This document shows positions 14,564-24,299 of a DNA stretch of 64,000 nt, piece after piece. This DNA is from Fuscibacter oryzae (GTDB lineage: Bacteria; Pseudomonadota; Alphaproteobacteria; Rhodobacterales; Rhodobacteraceae), in contig NZ_JAESVP010000005.1 of assembly GCF_016765795.1 (NCBI RefSeq), positions 1 to 64,000 on the forward strand, in the 5' to 3' direction. How positions within the stretch are numbered: the first letter of the stretch is position 1; every line of letters begins with the position of its first letter. Below the pieces are notes generated by a model, which was given only the letters and a program-made list of their open reading frames with translations, made no database searches and was not told the origin of the DNA. The position numbers and the translations under genes were made by a program.

Positions 14564-16759
14564 TCAATAAAAACTCTGCGGATCAATATCCACGGCAAGC
14601 CGCAGGTTGGTGGGCAGCTTGATCTGCGCCACCCATTCCGCCACCGCCGCCTGCACCGGCGCGGTCTTGGCAGCCTTGACCAGCAGCCGCACCCGATGCC
14701 GCCCGCGCACCCGCGCAATCGGTGCGGGCGCGGGCCCCCAGACCTCGGCCCCGATGCGGCGCAAGGGGCCGTCGCGGCGGGCAAGCTCTGCCCCCACATC
14801 AAACACCTGCGCCACGTCGGGACCGGACAGGATGATGCCCACCATCCGCCCATAGGGCGGCACGCCCGCCGCCCGGCGCTCGGCGGCCTCGGCGCGCCAG
14901 AAGGCCTCTTCATCGCCACCAAGGATCGCGCGGATCACCGGATGGTCGGGCTGATGGGTCTGCAGGAAGGCGACGCCCTTTTTCTCGGCCCGCCCCGCGC
15001 GGCCCGCCACCTGCCGCATCAGCTGAAACGTCCGCTCCGCCGCGCGCAGGTCTGAACCCTGCAACCCAAGGTCGGCATCAATCACCCCCACCAGCGTCAG
15101 CAGCGGAAAGTTGTGCCCCTTGGCCACGATCTGCGTGCCGATGATGATGTCGGCCCCGCCCGCCGCAATATCGATCACCGCCTCTTTCAAGGCCCGCGCC
15201 GACCCGAAGAGGTCGGACGACAGCACCGACAGCCGCGCATCCGGGAACCGCGCCTTGACCTCTTCGGCCAACCGCTCGACCCCCGGCCCCACGGCAGCCA
15301 TCCGTCCCTCAACATTGCAGCTTGGGCAGGCGGTGGGCACCGGCTTCGTCGCCCCGCATTGGTGGCACACCAACCGCTTGAGGAACCGATGCTCCACCAT
15401 CCGCGCATCGCAATGCTCGCACCCCACCTGCGCGCCACAGGCCCGGCACAGGGTGACCGGCGCATAGCCCCGGCGGTTCAGGAACAGCATCGACTGTTCG
15501 CCCTTGCCCAGCCGCGCCTGCACCTCGGCGGCCAGCTTGCCGGAAATCCAGCGGTCGGCGGGCATCTGTTCGGCCCGCATGTCGATGGGCTTCATCTCGG
15601 GCAGTTCGGCGGTGCCAAAGCGCGACCCAAGGTCGATGCGGCCGTATTTCCCCGCCTCGACATTCGCCCAGGTTTCCAGACACGGCGTGGCCGAGGCCAG
15701 AACCACCGGGCAGCCCACGATACTGGCGCGCAAAACCGCCATGTCGCGGGCGTTGTAAAGCACCCCGTCTTCCTGCTTGTAGCTGGTGTCGTGTTCCTCA
15801 TCGACAACGATCAACCCAAGGTCGCGGAACGGCAGGAACAGGGCCGACCGCGCGCCGACGACGAATTGCGCGCCGCCCTGCCCCACCATCTTCCACAGCC
15901 GCCGCCGCTCGGTCTGGGTTACGCCGGAATGCCATTCGGCCGGGCGCACCCCGAACCGCCCCTCGACCCGGTTCAGAAAATCGGCCGTCAGGGCGATTTC
16001 CGGCAGCAGAACCAGTGCCTGCCGCCCGGCGCGCAGGCATTCGGCCACCGCCTCCAGATACACCTCGGTCTTGCCCGACCCGGTGACGCCTTTCAGCAAG
16101 GTTGCCGAAAAGCTGCCCGCCGCGACAGATGCCACCAAGGCATCCCCCGCCGCCACCTGATCGCCCGCCAGCCGCGATGGCCGGGCCGGGTCCAGCACCG
16201 GATAGGGCAGATCGCGCGGCGCCTCTTCCTCAACGACCACGCCCAGCTTGACCAAGCCCTTGACGACCGACGCGCCGCAGCCCGCCTCCTCCGCCAACTC
16301 GCCCAGCGTCACCGGCGACGCGCCAAACCGCCGCAGCGCCTCGACCACGCGGAACCGGGCCTCGGTCAACTGGTTCGGCACCGCGCCGCCAAGTCGGTAA
16401 ACCTTGCGGGCCGATACGCCCTCGGCCAAGCCCGGCGCGCGGGTGGCAAGGCGCAACATGGCGGGCAAGGGCGTCAGCGTGTAGTCAGCGGCGCGGGTCA
16501 GAAACGTGCGCAACTCGGCCCGCATCGGGGCTGCCTCCAGCACGCGATGCACGGGGCGGATGCGGGCGGGGTCGAAATTGCCCTCGCCCTTGCCCCAAAC
16601 CACACCCATCACCCGGCGCGGACCAAGGGGAACCTCGACGAAATCACCGTCGCCACAGCCGCCTTCGGGGGCCTTGTAGTCCAGAACCCGGCCCAGCGGT
16701 TCGGTGGTCAACACGCCCACCAGTTGCCCCGCCTCATAGACCCGTTCGACCACGATCAC
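14564..16759 (-). CDS. priA: primosomal replication restart helicase PriA
   Basis: PriA, 731 residues. It reloads the replicative helicase at stalled forks. It contains the N-terminal 3'-end-binding domain, Walker A GVTGSGKT (224-231), the DEEH box (IVVDEEHD) and eight zinc-binding cysteines in CRACGAQVGCEHC and CHQCGATKPVPTACPSC. The helicase C motif QMVGRAGR-type block appears as MRQVAGRAGRAEKKG. The start is GTG with a G-rich stretch upstream. It stands alone between a convergent methyltransferase and the divergent transaldolase gene. The residues needed for ATP and zinc binding are all present. Confidence 0.96.
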   Translation of the reverse strand: MIVVERVYEAGQLVGVLTTEPLGRVLDYKAPEGGCGDGDFVEVPLGPRRVMGVVWGKGEGNFDPARIRPVHRVLEAAPMRAELRTFLTRAADYTLTPLPAMLRLATRAPGLAEGVSARKVYRLGGAVPNQLTEARFRVVEALRRFGASPVTLGELAEEAGCGASVVKGLVKLGVVVEEEAPRDLPYPVLDPARPSRLAGDQVAAGDALVASVAAGSFSATLLKGVTGSGKTEVYLEAVAECLRAGRQALVLLPEIALTADFLNRVEGRFGVRPAEWHSGVTQTERRRLWKMVGQGGAQFVVGARSALFLPFRDLGLIVVDEEHDTSYKQEDGVLYNARDMAVLRASIVGCPVVLASATPCLETWANVEAGKYGRIDLGSRFGTAELPEMKPIDMRAEQMPADRWISGKLAAEVQARLGKGEQSMLFLNRRGYAPVTLCRACGAQVGCEHCDARMVEHRFLKRLVCHQCGATKPVPTACPSCNVEGRMAAVGPGVERLAEEVKARFPDARLSVLSSDLFGSARALKEAVIDIAAGGADIIIGTQIVAKGHNFPLLTLVGVIDADLGLQGSDLRAAERTFQLMRQVAGRAGRAEKKGVAFLQTHQPDHPVIRAILGGDEEAFWRAEAAERRAAGVPPYGRMVGIILSGPDVAQVFDVGAELARRDGPLRRIGAEVWGPAPAPIARVRGRHRVRLLVKAAKTAPVQAAVAEWVAQIKLPTNLRLAVDIDPQSFY

Positions 16760-16895
16760 CCCCGCTTTCCCTCGGGCCTAGCCCGACGCATCGACCCCTG
16801 CAAGCCGATCCGCCATGTTAGCGCAAACAGAACCCTTTCGCCGCTGGCCGGTTTGAGGTAAACCCCCTGCAACCCTATTCAACCCGGAGGATGCC

Positions 16896-17549
16896 ATGAA
16901 GTTCTTTGTCGATACCGCCGATGTGGACGCGATCCGCGAGCTGAACGATCTTGGCATGGTGGATGGTGTGACCACCAACCCCTCGATCATCCTGAAATCC
17001 GGCCGCGACATTCTGGAAGTCACCAAGGAAATCTGCTCGATCGTCTCTGGCCCGGTTTCGGCCGAAGTGGTGGCGATGAAGGCCGATGCCATGATTGCCG
17101 AGGGCCGCAAGCTGGCCGAGATTGCCGAAAACATCACCGTCAAGGTGCCGCTGACCTGGGACGGACTGAAGGCCTGCAAGGTGCTGTCGGGCGAAGGCAA
17201 GATGGTCAACGTCACCCTTTGCTTCAGCGCCAATCAGGCGTTGATCGCGGCCAAGGCGGGCGCCACCTTCATCAGCCCCTTCATCGGACGCATGGATGAC
17301 ATCAACCTGGATGGCATGGACCTGATCGCCGACATTCGCCAGATCTATGACAACTATGGCTATGACACCCAGATCCTGGCCGCTTCGATCCGCACGGTGA
17401 ACCATGTGACCCAAGCCGCACTGGTGGGGGCCGATGTGATGACCGCGCCGCCTTCGGTGATCAAGTCGCTGGCCTCGCACCCCTTGACCGACAAGGGGCT
17501 GGAACAGTTCGAGAAGGATTGGGCCAAGACCGGCCAGAAAATTCTGTAA
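16896..17549 (+). CDS. fructose-6-phosphate aldolase / transaldolase-like (Fsa/TalC)
   Basis: Small transaldolase-family protein, 217 residues, the length of the Fsa/TalC group. [20 protein letters not shown] and [10 protein letters not shown] are the family's opening motifs; the Schiff-base lysine lies in [11 protein letters not shown] (K at about 86). Either transaldolase (pentose phosphate pathway) or fructose-6-phosphate aldolase activity is possible, and members of this size have been shown to do either. The ATG has GGAGGATGCC upstream. It is divergent from priA and followed by an imperfect terminator. Confidence 0.9.
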   Translation: MKFFVDTADVDAIRELNDLGMVDGVTTNPSIILKSGRDILEVTKEICSIVSGPVSAEVVAMKADAMIAEGRKLAEIAENITVKVPLTWDGLKACKVLSGEGKMVNVTLCFSANQALIAAKAGATFISPFIGRMDDINLDGMDLIADIRQIYDNYGYDTQILAASIRTVNHVTQAALVGADVMTAPPSVIKSLASHPLTDKGLEQFEKDWAKTGQKIL

Positions 17550-17563
17550 ATCGCGTTGCGGAA

Positions 17564-17584
17564 GGAGGCTGCTTGCCAGCCTCC
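17564..17584 (+). terminator. hairpin after transaldolase gene
   Basis: GGAGGCTG / CAGCCTCC forms an 8-bp stem with the loop CTTGC, 14 bases after the stop. There is no T-run, so its strength as a terminator is uncertain. Confidence 0.45.
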
Positions 17585-17608
17585 TCACCATTCCGGGACC
17601 AACAGGCC

Positions 17609-18325
17609 TTAGCCAAGAACCGGGTCCGACCCCGCCCGCACCAACTGCGTCAGATCACTCAGCCGCTCCAGTTGCCGCCCCTTGGCGTCAAAATTCGACG
17701 GCGACAGCCAGGCGCGATAAGCCTCTGCCAGCGCGGGCCATTCCTTGTCGATGATGGCAAACCACGCCGTATCGCGGTTGCGGCCCTTCACCACTGCCGC
17801 CTGCCGGAACACCCCTTCATAGCTGAATCCCAGCCGTTGCGCCGCCCGGCGCGACGGAATATTCAGTGCATCGCATTTCCATTCATACCGGCGGTATCCG
17901 GCACGAAATGCCCAGTCCATCATCAGGAACATCGCCTCGGTCCATGCCCGGCCCCGCGCGATTTCGGGCGACAGACAGATATGCCCGACCTCGATGCTGC
18001 CCATTTCCGGCGTGATGCGCAGGTAACTGGCCACGCCGCCACAATGCCCTGTCTCGCGATTGCGAACGGTGTAAAACAGCGGATCGGTCGAGTCCTCGCG
18101 CTCTTTCACCCAGCGGTGATAGGCGGCGGCGGAATGAAACGGGCCATAGGGCATGTAATCCCACAGCGCATCATGCCCGGTATAGGCGCGGTGCAGGTCG
18201 GCGGCATGGGCATCGGCGTCCAGCTTTTCCAGCCGCACCCAATGCCCCTCCAGCCCCTCGCCCAGCGGGCGGGCAGGCGGCGTCCAGTCGGGCACTGCGG
18301 CCCCGAACCTTGGCGTCTCGGCCAT
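17609..18325 (-). CDS. GNAT-family N-acetyltransferase (RimJ/RimL-like)
   Basis: Acetyltransferase of the GNAT fold, 238 residues, resembling the RimJ/RimL group. The acetyl-CoA-binding region is HICLSPEIARGRAWTEAM (about 115-132), and NIPSRRAAQRLGFSYEGVFR (about 155-174) is the hallmark block of this subfamily. It may acetylate a protein N-terminus or a small amine; the substrate is not predictable. The start ATG lies behind GGAGAGATAC. The neighbours give no clue to its function. Confidence 0.85.
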   Translation of the reverse strand: MAETPRFGAAVPDWTPPARPLGEGLEGHWVRLEKLDADAHAADLHRAYTGHDALWDYMPYGPFHSAAAYHRWVKEREDSTDPLFYTVRNRETGHCGGVASYLRITPEMGSIEVGHICLSPEIARGRAWTEAMFLMMDWAFRAGYRRYEWKCDALNIPSRRAAQRLGFSYEGVFRQAAVVKGRNRDTAWFAIIDKEWPALAEAYRAWLSPSNFDAKGRQLERLSDLTQLVRAGSDPVLG

Positions 18326-18379
18326 GTATCTCTCCCTGTTTTCAAACAGCTAAGACAAGGCCGCACCCCAACGCAATCA

Positions 18380-19597
18380 CTAAAGAATAAGCCCCGGCAC
18401 TTGCCCCATCTGCATCCCCGGAAAGATCGCAGATTCCAGCGTGGCCCGGTCAATGCCATAAAGCCCCGCAATCACATGCGCCGCCCAGACACGCACATCG
18501 CTGGTGGGCAACAGATCGCGCCGGTCGTAAAGATCGGCCTCGTCCAGCCCCGGCCAGTCGCCCCAAATCTTGCCGCCGCGCACGGCCCCACCTGCCAGCA
18601 GCATCGCACCTGCCGTGCCATGGTCGGTGCCGCCCGATCCGTTCTCGGCCGCTGTCCGTCCGAATTCGGTCATCGCCAGCACCACGGTCTTGCCCCAGAT
18701 TTCCGGCCCCAGCCGCTGTGACAGCCGCAGGATCGCCCGTTCCAGCCGGCTGAGGCTGCGGCCGATTCCGGTCTTTTGCGCCTTGTGGGTGTCCCAGCCA
18801 TTCAGCGAAAAGGCCGCAATCCGGGTTTCGGCACGCAACCGGGCGGTGACAAAACCGACCAGCTCCTCGACATCGGCCAGACGCGCGCCCGCAAGCTCTG
18901 GCATGGGCGCTTGCATGCCCGCCGGCTCTGCGTCAAGGTCGATGCCCAGTTCCATTGCCTCATTCGCCACCGCAAGAAAAGCGGGGTCGTCATGATAAAC
19001 CTGCTCCAGCAGCCGACGCGCCTGTGGCGACAGGTCCAGCCGCGTATCGGGGGCCCAGTCGCGCACCTGCGCCGGGCCGGACAGGATGCGCATCTCCTCG
19101 CGACCCACGGCATAGGCGGTTTCGGCCCGCACCCCCGGCACCGCCTGCAACAGCCGGTTCAGCCAGCCATCGCGCACCGAGGCCAGCGCCAGATCATTGC
19201 CGGTGCCCGCCTCTAGCTGGTCCTGCCCGTCGAAATGGCTGCGCTTGTCGCGGTAGGGGGTGGAGGTGGCATGCACAAAGCCCAGTTGACCGGCCTGCCA
19301 CAGCGGCATCAGCCCGCCCAAGGCCGGGTTCAGCGCGAAGAACCCGTCCAGCGGTAGCGCATCGGGCCGGTTCAACGTGGGGCGCAGCGCGGCAAAGCCA
19401 CGGTCGCCCTGTGGCTGCACCACGTCCAGCCCATCCATCGCGCCACGCAGCAGAATCACGACCAGCCGATGATCGCCCAAAGGCCGCCCGCCATCGGACG
19501 CGGCCAGCGTGACCGTGGTCAGAAACGGATGCGCCGCCGCCGAACAGGCCAGTGCCCCCGCGCCTCGCAAGAAATGCCGCCGCTGGATCATCGTCAT
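18380..19597 (-). CDS. DUF1501 protein, Tat-exported
   Basis: DUF1501 family protein, 405 residues, related in fold to sulfatases/alkaline phosphatases. The N-terminus has a twin-arginine signal, QRRHFLRGAGALACS, with likely cleavage after the alanine-rich stretch near residue 28, so it is folded before export to the periplasm. The family blocks LVVILLRGAMDGLDVVQP and TEFGRTAAENGSGGTDHGT (about 310-328, possible metal ligands D and H) are present. Its role is unknown. Its start overlaps the DUF1800 stop by four bases (ATGA); these two families are regularly paired across bacteria. Confidence 0.88.
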   Translation of the reverse strand: MTMIQRRHFLRGAGALACSAAAHPFLTTVTLAASDGGRPLGDHRLVVILLRGAMDGLDVVQPQGDRGFAALRPTLNRPDALPLDGFFALNPALGGLMPLWQAGQLGFVHATSTPYRDKRSHFDGQDQLEAGTGNDLALASVRDGWLNRLLQAVPGVRAETAYAVGREEMRILSGPAQVRDWAPDTRLDLSPQARRLLEQVYHDDPAFLAVANEAMELGIDLDAEPAGMQAPMPELAGARLADVEELVGFVTARLRAETRIAAFSLNGWDTHKAQKTGIGRSLSRLERAILRLSQRLGPEIWGKTVVLAMTEFGRTAAENGSGGTDHGTAGAMLLAGGAVRGGKIWGDWPGLDEADLYDRRDLLPTSDVRVWAAHVIAGLYGIDRATLESAIFPGMQMGQVPGLIL

Positions 19598-20952
19598 CTC
19601 CTGTTGAACGCGGGCGAGGCCAGAACCAGCCCGATGCCATCGGCCCGCGTCTCGGCGCGGCTGGCGGCCCAGATCACCGTATCGGGCGGGTTGGTGCCAA
19701 AGGCGCCACGCGCCACAGCCGCAGGGTCAGGCAAGGGCCGCAGAATGGTTTCCGGCACGCTCATCGCCCAGGTGATCCGCGTCGCCAGCCCCGAAGGGCT
19801 GATCCAAGCGGCGAAATCCTCGGCCCAGCCATCGGGGCCGCGCGGCTGTTTCCAGGGCTGGCCCATGGCGATCAAGGGTTTGATGATGCGGCGTGTCAAA
19901 TGCTTGCCGGGCCAGGCCATGATGTCATCGCCCGTCACCCCCAGCGCACGCAGGCTGGCCACCAGAAAATCCCATGGTTGCCTGGCCTTGGCCATCTCCG
20001 GCACCAGCGCCGCCGGGTGGCGCAGCAACACCTCATAAACCGGCATCAGCGCACCGCCGCCTTGCAGGAACGCCCCCTCCAGTGCCGCCACAAGGCCCGC
20101 ATCTGGCGCATCGGCCACGAAATGCACCGCCAGCTTGCGCGCCAGATGGGTCGCTGTCTCGGGCCGCCGCGCCAGATCGCCCAGCACCTCGCGCACCGTG
20201 TCCAGCGTATCGCCCGCATAGGTCTTGCCCAGCACCACCTGCGGCCCCGGCTCGGTCTTTTGCGGGTTGAAAGAGAAGCCCGTGCGCAGCCGCCAGCTTA
20301 GCCCGGACAAAAGTTTGGCCAGTTCGCGCACATCATCCTGTGCATAGCCTGCCCCCACCCCCAGCGTGTGCAACTCCAGCAGTTCGCGCGCGAAATTCTC
20401 GTTCAGGCCCTTGCCCTTGCGCTTGCCCAAAGCCGAATTCGGCCCGGTCGAGAAGGACTGATCCAGATAGATCAGCATCGCCGGATGCAGCGCCACCGCC
20501 GTCAGCATATCGGCGAAATTACCGGTCAGATGCGGGCGGATCGCCTCTTCCGCCATGGCGGCGGGCATGATTGCGCGGTGCAGGCCGGGGGCGGCCACGG
20601 TGAAATGGTCAGCCCAGAACGCCCCCAGCCGCTCTCGCAGACCATCGGGGGCCGCCACCGCCCGCGCCAGCGTGGCCCGCAGTGCAGCACCGGAGGCGGC
20701 AATCACCGCCTGATCCAGTTCAATCGCCCGCGCATCAAGGGCCGGATCGCGCGGATTATGCCTCTTGGCCGCCAACCGTGCCTGATCTGCGGCGCTCAGC
20801 ATCTGGGTCAGGTCGTCGCCTGCCACTATCGGATAGGCCAGCGCCGCGCTGTCGGGCTTTGCCAGACCAGCCAACAAAGCATCCGCCGTTATGGCCATGC
20901 CGGGTCCGGGGCCATAGCCAAAGCGGAAGGCGGCAATCTCGGCTGGGGTCAT
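19594..20952 (-). CDS. DUF1800 protein
   Basis: DUF1800 family protein, 452 residues. Typical blocks are AAFRFGYGPGPG at the N-terminus, FWADHFTVA (about 125), NENFARELLELHTLGVGAGY (about 195-214) and DVRELAKLLSGLSWR. I see no signal peptide, although its partner DUF1501 protein is exported through the Tat system; co-export in a complex is possible. The start ATG has AGGGTAGG upstream, and longer starts add 19 non-conserved residues. It is the first gene of the two-gene unit. Function is not established for the family. Confidence 0.88.
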   Translation of the reverse strand: MTPAEIAAFRFGYGPGPGMAITADALLAGLAKPDSAALAYPIVAGDDLTQMLSAADQARLAAKRHNPRDPALDARAIELDQAVIAASGAALRATLARAVAAPDGLRERLGAFWADHFTVAAPGLHRAIMPAAMAEEAIRPHLTGNFADMLTAVALHPAMLIYLDQSFSTGPNSALGKRKGKGLNENFARELLELHTLGVGAGYAQDDVRELAKLLSGLSWRLRTGFSFNPQKTEPGPQVVLGKTYAGDTLDTVREVLGDLARRPETATHLARKLAVHFVADAPDAGLVAALEGAFLQGGGALMPVYEVLLRHPAALVPEMAKARQPWDFLVASLRALGVTGDDIMAWPGKHLTRRIIKPLIAMGQPWKQPRGPDGWAEDFAAWISPSGLATRITWAMSVPETILRPLPDPAAVARGAFGTNPPDTVIWAASRAETRADGIGLVLASPAFNRR

Positions 20953-21049
20953 CGGGCCTACCCTTGTCTGTCCCTGAATGTAGGGACGGGCGGTACCGTG
21001 TCCAAGCACTGCCGATCAGATCCGCGCGATTTCCCGCCCGGCGCGCTGC

Positions 21050-21562
21050 CTAGAACCGGAAACCGGGCGGATAATCGTGCAGCCCGTCGAAATCTGCCTT
21101 GCCGATGGGCAGGCCCTGCTGGCGCAGCACTGCAAAGGCCATGCTGGCGTGGAACAGAAAGTTCGGCATCCCGAACAGGTGCAGAAAATCGGCCCCCGTC
21201 TGGTCCAGCTCGGCAAAGCCCGCACGGTGGCGGATGAGGCGGGTGTGGGCCTCGGCAAACTCGGTCGGGTCAAGACCCTGCAAGCCCTGCCGCGCCTCGA
21301 CCATCAGGCGACCAAGGCCGATGCGGTCCATCCCGTGATCGGCCAGCTTTGGCACCTCGCGTCCAGCCAGCGGAAAGGCCACCCGCAAGGCAAAGCCGGT
21401 GGCCGTGGCCACCTGCTGGGCTGCGGTGAACATATCGGGCGCGATCCGCGCTTGCAGGAAATGCTCTCGCCCCGCCGTCTGGCGCACCATGCCGTCCATC
21501 CGGTCCAGATAGTGCAGGAAGACCGGCACGGACGCGGAATAGAGCGGCGAGGTCATCGTCAC
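21050..21562 (-). CDS. DUF1993 protein
   Basis: DUF1993 family, 170 residues, a four-helix DinB-like fold. The family features [14 protein letters not shown] at the N-terminus (14 residues in) and [20 protein letters not shown] near the C-terminus are clear. The role is unknown. The start is a GTG that overlaps the aspS stop codon (GTGA), so it is translationally coupled to aspS; a second ATG two codons later is also possible. Confidence 0.85.
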   Translation of the reverse strand: MTMTSPLYSASVPVFLHYLDRMDGMVRQTAGREHFLQARIAPDMFTAAQQVATATGFALRVAFPLAGREVPKLADHGMDRIGLGRLMVEARQGLQGLDPTEFAEAHTRLIRHRAGFAELDQTGADFLHLFGMPNFLFHASMAFAVLRQQGLPIGKADFDGLHDYPPGFRF

Positions 21563-23337
21563 GCTTCTTTCGGAATGACGCGCAGATGCAGGTCGCGCAA
21601 CTGGGCGTTGGTCGGTTCGGATGGAGCGTTCATCAGCAGGTCTTCGGCGCGCTGGTTCATCGGGAACATGATGACCTCGCGGATGTTCGAGGTATCGGCC
21701 AACAGCATCACCAGCCGGTCGATCCCCGCCGCACAGCCGCCATGGGGTGGGGCGCCATATTTGAACGCCTTGACCATGCCGCCGAACCGCTTGTCCACTT
21801 CGCTGTTCGGGTAACCCGCCAGCTCGAACGCCTTGTACATGATTTCCGGCTTGTGATTGCGGATGCCGCCAGAGATGACCTCATAGCCGTTGCAGGCAAG
21901 GTCATACTGATAGGCATAGACGTTCAGCGGGTCGCCGTTCAGCGCCTCAAGGCCCCCCTGCGGCATCGAGAACGGGTTGTGGCTGAAGTCGATCTTGCCC
22001 TCATCCGTCTTCTCATACATCGGGAAATCGACGATCCAGGCAAAGCGGAAGCTGTTGGTATCGGTCAGCCCCAGTTCGCGGCCAATCTCGTTGCGCGCCC
22101 GGCCCGCGACGGATTCAAACTGCTCGGCCTTGCCGCCCAGAAAGAACACGGCATCGCCCTCGGCCAAGCCCAGTTCCAGCCGGATGGCTTCGGTCTTTTC
22201 CGCACCCAAAGCCTTGGCGATAGGGCCGGCGGCTTCGGTCGTGCCATCCTCGGCCTTCCGCCAGAAGATATAGCCCATGCCCGGCAGGCCCTCTTTCTGG
22301 GCAAAGGCGTTCATCCGGTCGGCGAACTTGCGGCTGCCGCCGCCCGGCGCGGGAATGGCGCGGACCTCGTTGCCTTCGGTCTCCAACAGCTTGGCGAAGA
22401 TCGCAAAGCCCGAGCCGCGGAAATGGTCGGACACGTCCTGCATCTTGATCGGGTTGCGCAGGTCGGGCTTGTCGCTGCCATACCATTTCAGGCTGTCGCG
22501 ATAGGCGATCTTGGGCCAGTCGGTGTGAACCTTGCGGCCCTTGCCGAAATGTTCGAACAGCCCTTGCAGCACCGGCTGCACGGCACCGAACACATCATCC
22601 TGCGTGACAAACGACATCTCGATGTCCAACTGGTAAAAGTCGGTCGGCGAACGGTCGGCGCGCGGGTCTTCGTCGCGGAAGCAAGGCGCGATCTGGAAGT
22701 AGCGGTCAAAGCCCGCCACCTGGATCAGTTGTTTGAACTGCTGCGGCGCTTGCGGCAGGGCATAAAACTTGCCGGGGTGCAGGCGCGACGGCACGAGGAA
22801 GTCGCGCGCGCCTTCGGGGCTGCTGGCTGTGATGATCGGGGTCTGGAATTCGTTGAACCCCTGGTCCCACATCGCATTGCGCAGCCAGCGCACCACGTTC
22901 GACCGCAGCATCATGTTCTGGTGCATCGTGTCGCGGCGCAGATCAAGGAAGCGATAGGTCAGGCGGGTTTCCTCGGGGTATTCCACCTCGCCAAAGACCG
23001 GCATCGGCAGTTCCTCGGCAGCACCCAGCACTTCGACGCCGGTGGCGTAAACCTCAATCTCTCCGGTCGGGATCTTGGCGTTGACCAGCGCGGCATCCCG
23101 CGCCTTCACCCGCCCGTCGATCCGCACCACCCATTCAGCGCGCACCTTTTCCAGCGCGGCAAAGGCGGGCGAGTCGCTGTCGGCCAGAACCTGCGTGATG
23201 CCGTAATGGTCGCGCAGGTCGATGAACAGCACCCCGCCATGGTCGCGCACACGGTGAACCCAGCCCGAAAGGCGGATGGTTTCGCCCACATGGGCCTTGT
23301 TCAGATCGGCGCAGGTATGGCTGCGATAGGCGTGCAT
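21559..23337 (-). CDS. aspS: aspartyl-tRNA synthetase
   Basis: Class II aspartyl-tRNA synthetase, 592 residues. It has an N-terminal OB-fold anticodon-binding domain ([20 protein letters not shown]), class II motif 2 around [20 protein letters not shown] and motif 3 with [19 protein letters not shown] near the C-terminus, plus the GAD insert between. The size is that of the bacterial type, which in many alphaproteobacteria is non-discriminating and works with GatCAB to charge tRNA-Asn; that cannot be decided here. The start ATG has GGGGACGC upstream. It is transcribed with DUF1993 and lies downstream of a highly structured intergenic region. Confidence 0.97.
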   Translation of the reverse strand: MHAYRSHTCADLNKAHVGETIRLSGWVHRVRDHGGVLFIDLRDHYGITQVLADSDSPAFAALEKVRAEWVVRIDGRVKARDAALVNAKIPTGEIEVYATGVEVLGAAEELPMPVFGEVEYPEETRLTYRFLDLRRDTMHQNMMLRSNVVRWLRNAMWDQGFNEFQTPIITASSPEGARDFLVPSRLHPGKFYALPQAPQQFKQLIQVAGFDRYFQIAPCFRDEDPRADRSPTDFYQLDIEMSFVTQDDVFGAVQPVLQGLFEHFGKGRKVHTDWPKIAYRDSLKWYGSDKPDLRNPIKMQDVSDHFRGSGFAIFAKLLETEGNEVRAIPAPGGGSRKFADRMNAFAQKEGLPGMGYIFWRKAEDGTTEAAGPIAKALGAEKTEAIRLELGLAEGDAVFFLGGKAEQFESVAGRARNEIGRELGLTDTNSFRFAWIVDFPMYEKTDEGKIDFSHNPFSMPQGGLEALNGDPLNVYAYQYDLACNGYEVISGGIRNHKPEIMYKAFELAGYPNSEVDKRFGGMVKAFKYGAPPHGGCAAGIDRLVMLLADTSNIREVIMFPMNQRAEDLLMNAPSEPTNAQLRDLHLRVIPKEA

Positions 23338-23449
23338 AAGCGTCCCCTTGGGTCGAGGCTATTGGTCCGCGCCGATAGACCCCTGCCACGCGGCCAAGTC
23401 AACCCCCCGGTGGGGAGGGGGCGGACAGCAGCTATCCTGTCTGCGTTCT

Positions 23450-23545
23450 GGCGAAGGCCATCGCCTTCGCCATGCGGTGCGAGGGCAATTTGCACCGCCG
23501 GGCCTCTAAGGCCCGGCCAGCGCCCGCCCCGCCATCGGCGGGCGC
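23450..23545. repeat. four tandem hairpins in the gap between pabC and aspS
   Basis: The 341-base gap 23338-23678 holds no gene. Within it four perfect inverted repeats follow each other almost without gaps: 23450-23471 (GGCGAAGGC / GCCTTCGCC), 23474-23498 (GCGGTGC / GCACCGC), 23498-23516 (CCGGGCCT / AGGCCCGG) and 23520-23545 (GCGCCCGCC / GGCGGGCGC). A fifth (GGAAACGC / GCGTTTCC, 23626-23644) sits nearer pabC, inside a longer GGGCGG / CCGCCC pairing. This could be a REP-like mosaic repeat, a terminator array after pabC, or a structured aspS leader. I found no second copy in the window. Confidence 0.6.
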
Positions 23546-23678
23546 GTCTCGCCCACCGGGGGCAGGCACCGGCCTTTCTTGGGCGCATCTGGCACCGTCT
23601 CTTGTGATATCCGCACGCGCGGGCGGGAAACGCGGTGCGTTTCCAATTCCGCCCGGACAAACTCTGGCGCCTGCCCCC

Positions 23679-24299
23679 TTACGCCCAGACCGTCGGGATC
23701 AGCCCGCGCAGGGCATTGCCGACCCAGATCTTGACCATCGGCAGATCGCCGAACAGCAACACCTCCTCCGGGCAGGCCATCGCCTCGCGCAGCACGCCGG
23801 GCAACAGGCCGGATGTGCGCGGTGGCGTGCGCAACCCTTTGCCCCGGTCAAAGAAGATGTTGGTGATGGTGCCTTCGCAGACCTCACCTTTCTCATTGGC
23901 AAACAGCAACTCGTCGATGCCGATGGGCATCGTGGCACGGGCACGGTCATAAACCGCCCGCCGTGTGGTTTTCAGCCCCAGCCACGGGTCATCCGACCGC
24001 AGCCGCACTGGGCAGACCGCAATCCGCCATCCCAACGCGCGGGGCGGCAAGGGGTGAAAGGCGGCCACCACCTCGCCCGCCCGGTTGGCGGTAACCCGCA
24101 CCCGGGCGGGGGCATCTGGCCGGGTGGCAAGGGCGGCACGAAAGGCGGCTAGATCAAATGCCCAGCCCAGCGCCTCGGCCGATTGCGCCATGCGCCCGGC
24201 GTGCAAGGGCAAACGGGGAAAGCGCGCGCCATCCCACAGCAGCGTTTCAATCAGCTTCAGGTCGGGGTCGTCAGCCCCCGGATATAGCGCGCTTTCCAA
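23679..24299 (-). CDS. pabC: aminotransferase class IV (PabC-like, aminodeoxychorismate lyase)
   Basis: Fold-type IV pyridoxal-phosphate enzyme, about 206 residues. The active-site lysine is probably in PWLGLKTTRR (about residue 112), and the ligand segment is NEKGEVCEGTITNIFF (about 135-150), diagnostic of the PabC/branched-chain aminotransferase family. With PabB just upstream, the likely role is release of pyruvate from aminodeoxychorismate to give p-aminobenzoate for folate. I choose the TTG at 24299, six bases behind GGGAGGA; a GTG 15 bases earlier overlaps that ribosome site. The coding region overlaps the 3' end of pabB by 43 bases, so translation is coupled. Confidence 0.82.
   Translation of the reverse strand: MESALYPGADDPDLKLIETLLWDGARFPRLPLHAGRMAQSAEALGWAFDLAAFRAALATRPDAPARVRVTANRAGEVVAAFHPLPPRALGWRIAVCPVRLRSDDPWLGLKTTRRAVYDRARATMPIGIDELLFANEKGEVCEGTITNIFFDRGKGLRTPPRTSGLLPGVLREAMACPEEVLLFGDLPMVKIWVGNALRGLIPTVWA

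Noticed and set aside
15113-16861. 582-codon plus-strand open frame opposite priA
   Set aside because: It is the antisense of a well-supported priA gene; high GC opens such frames. Its translation is rich in Arg, His and Pro with no recognisable domain.
21586-23607. 673-codon plus-strand open frame opposite aspS
   Set aside because: Same reason: it mirrors aspS and has no protein-like motif.
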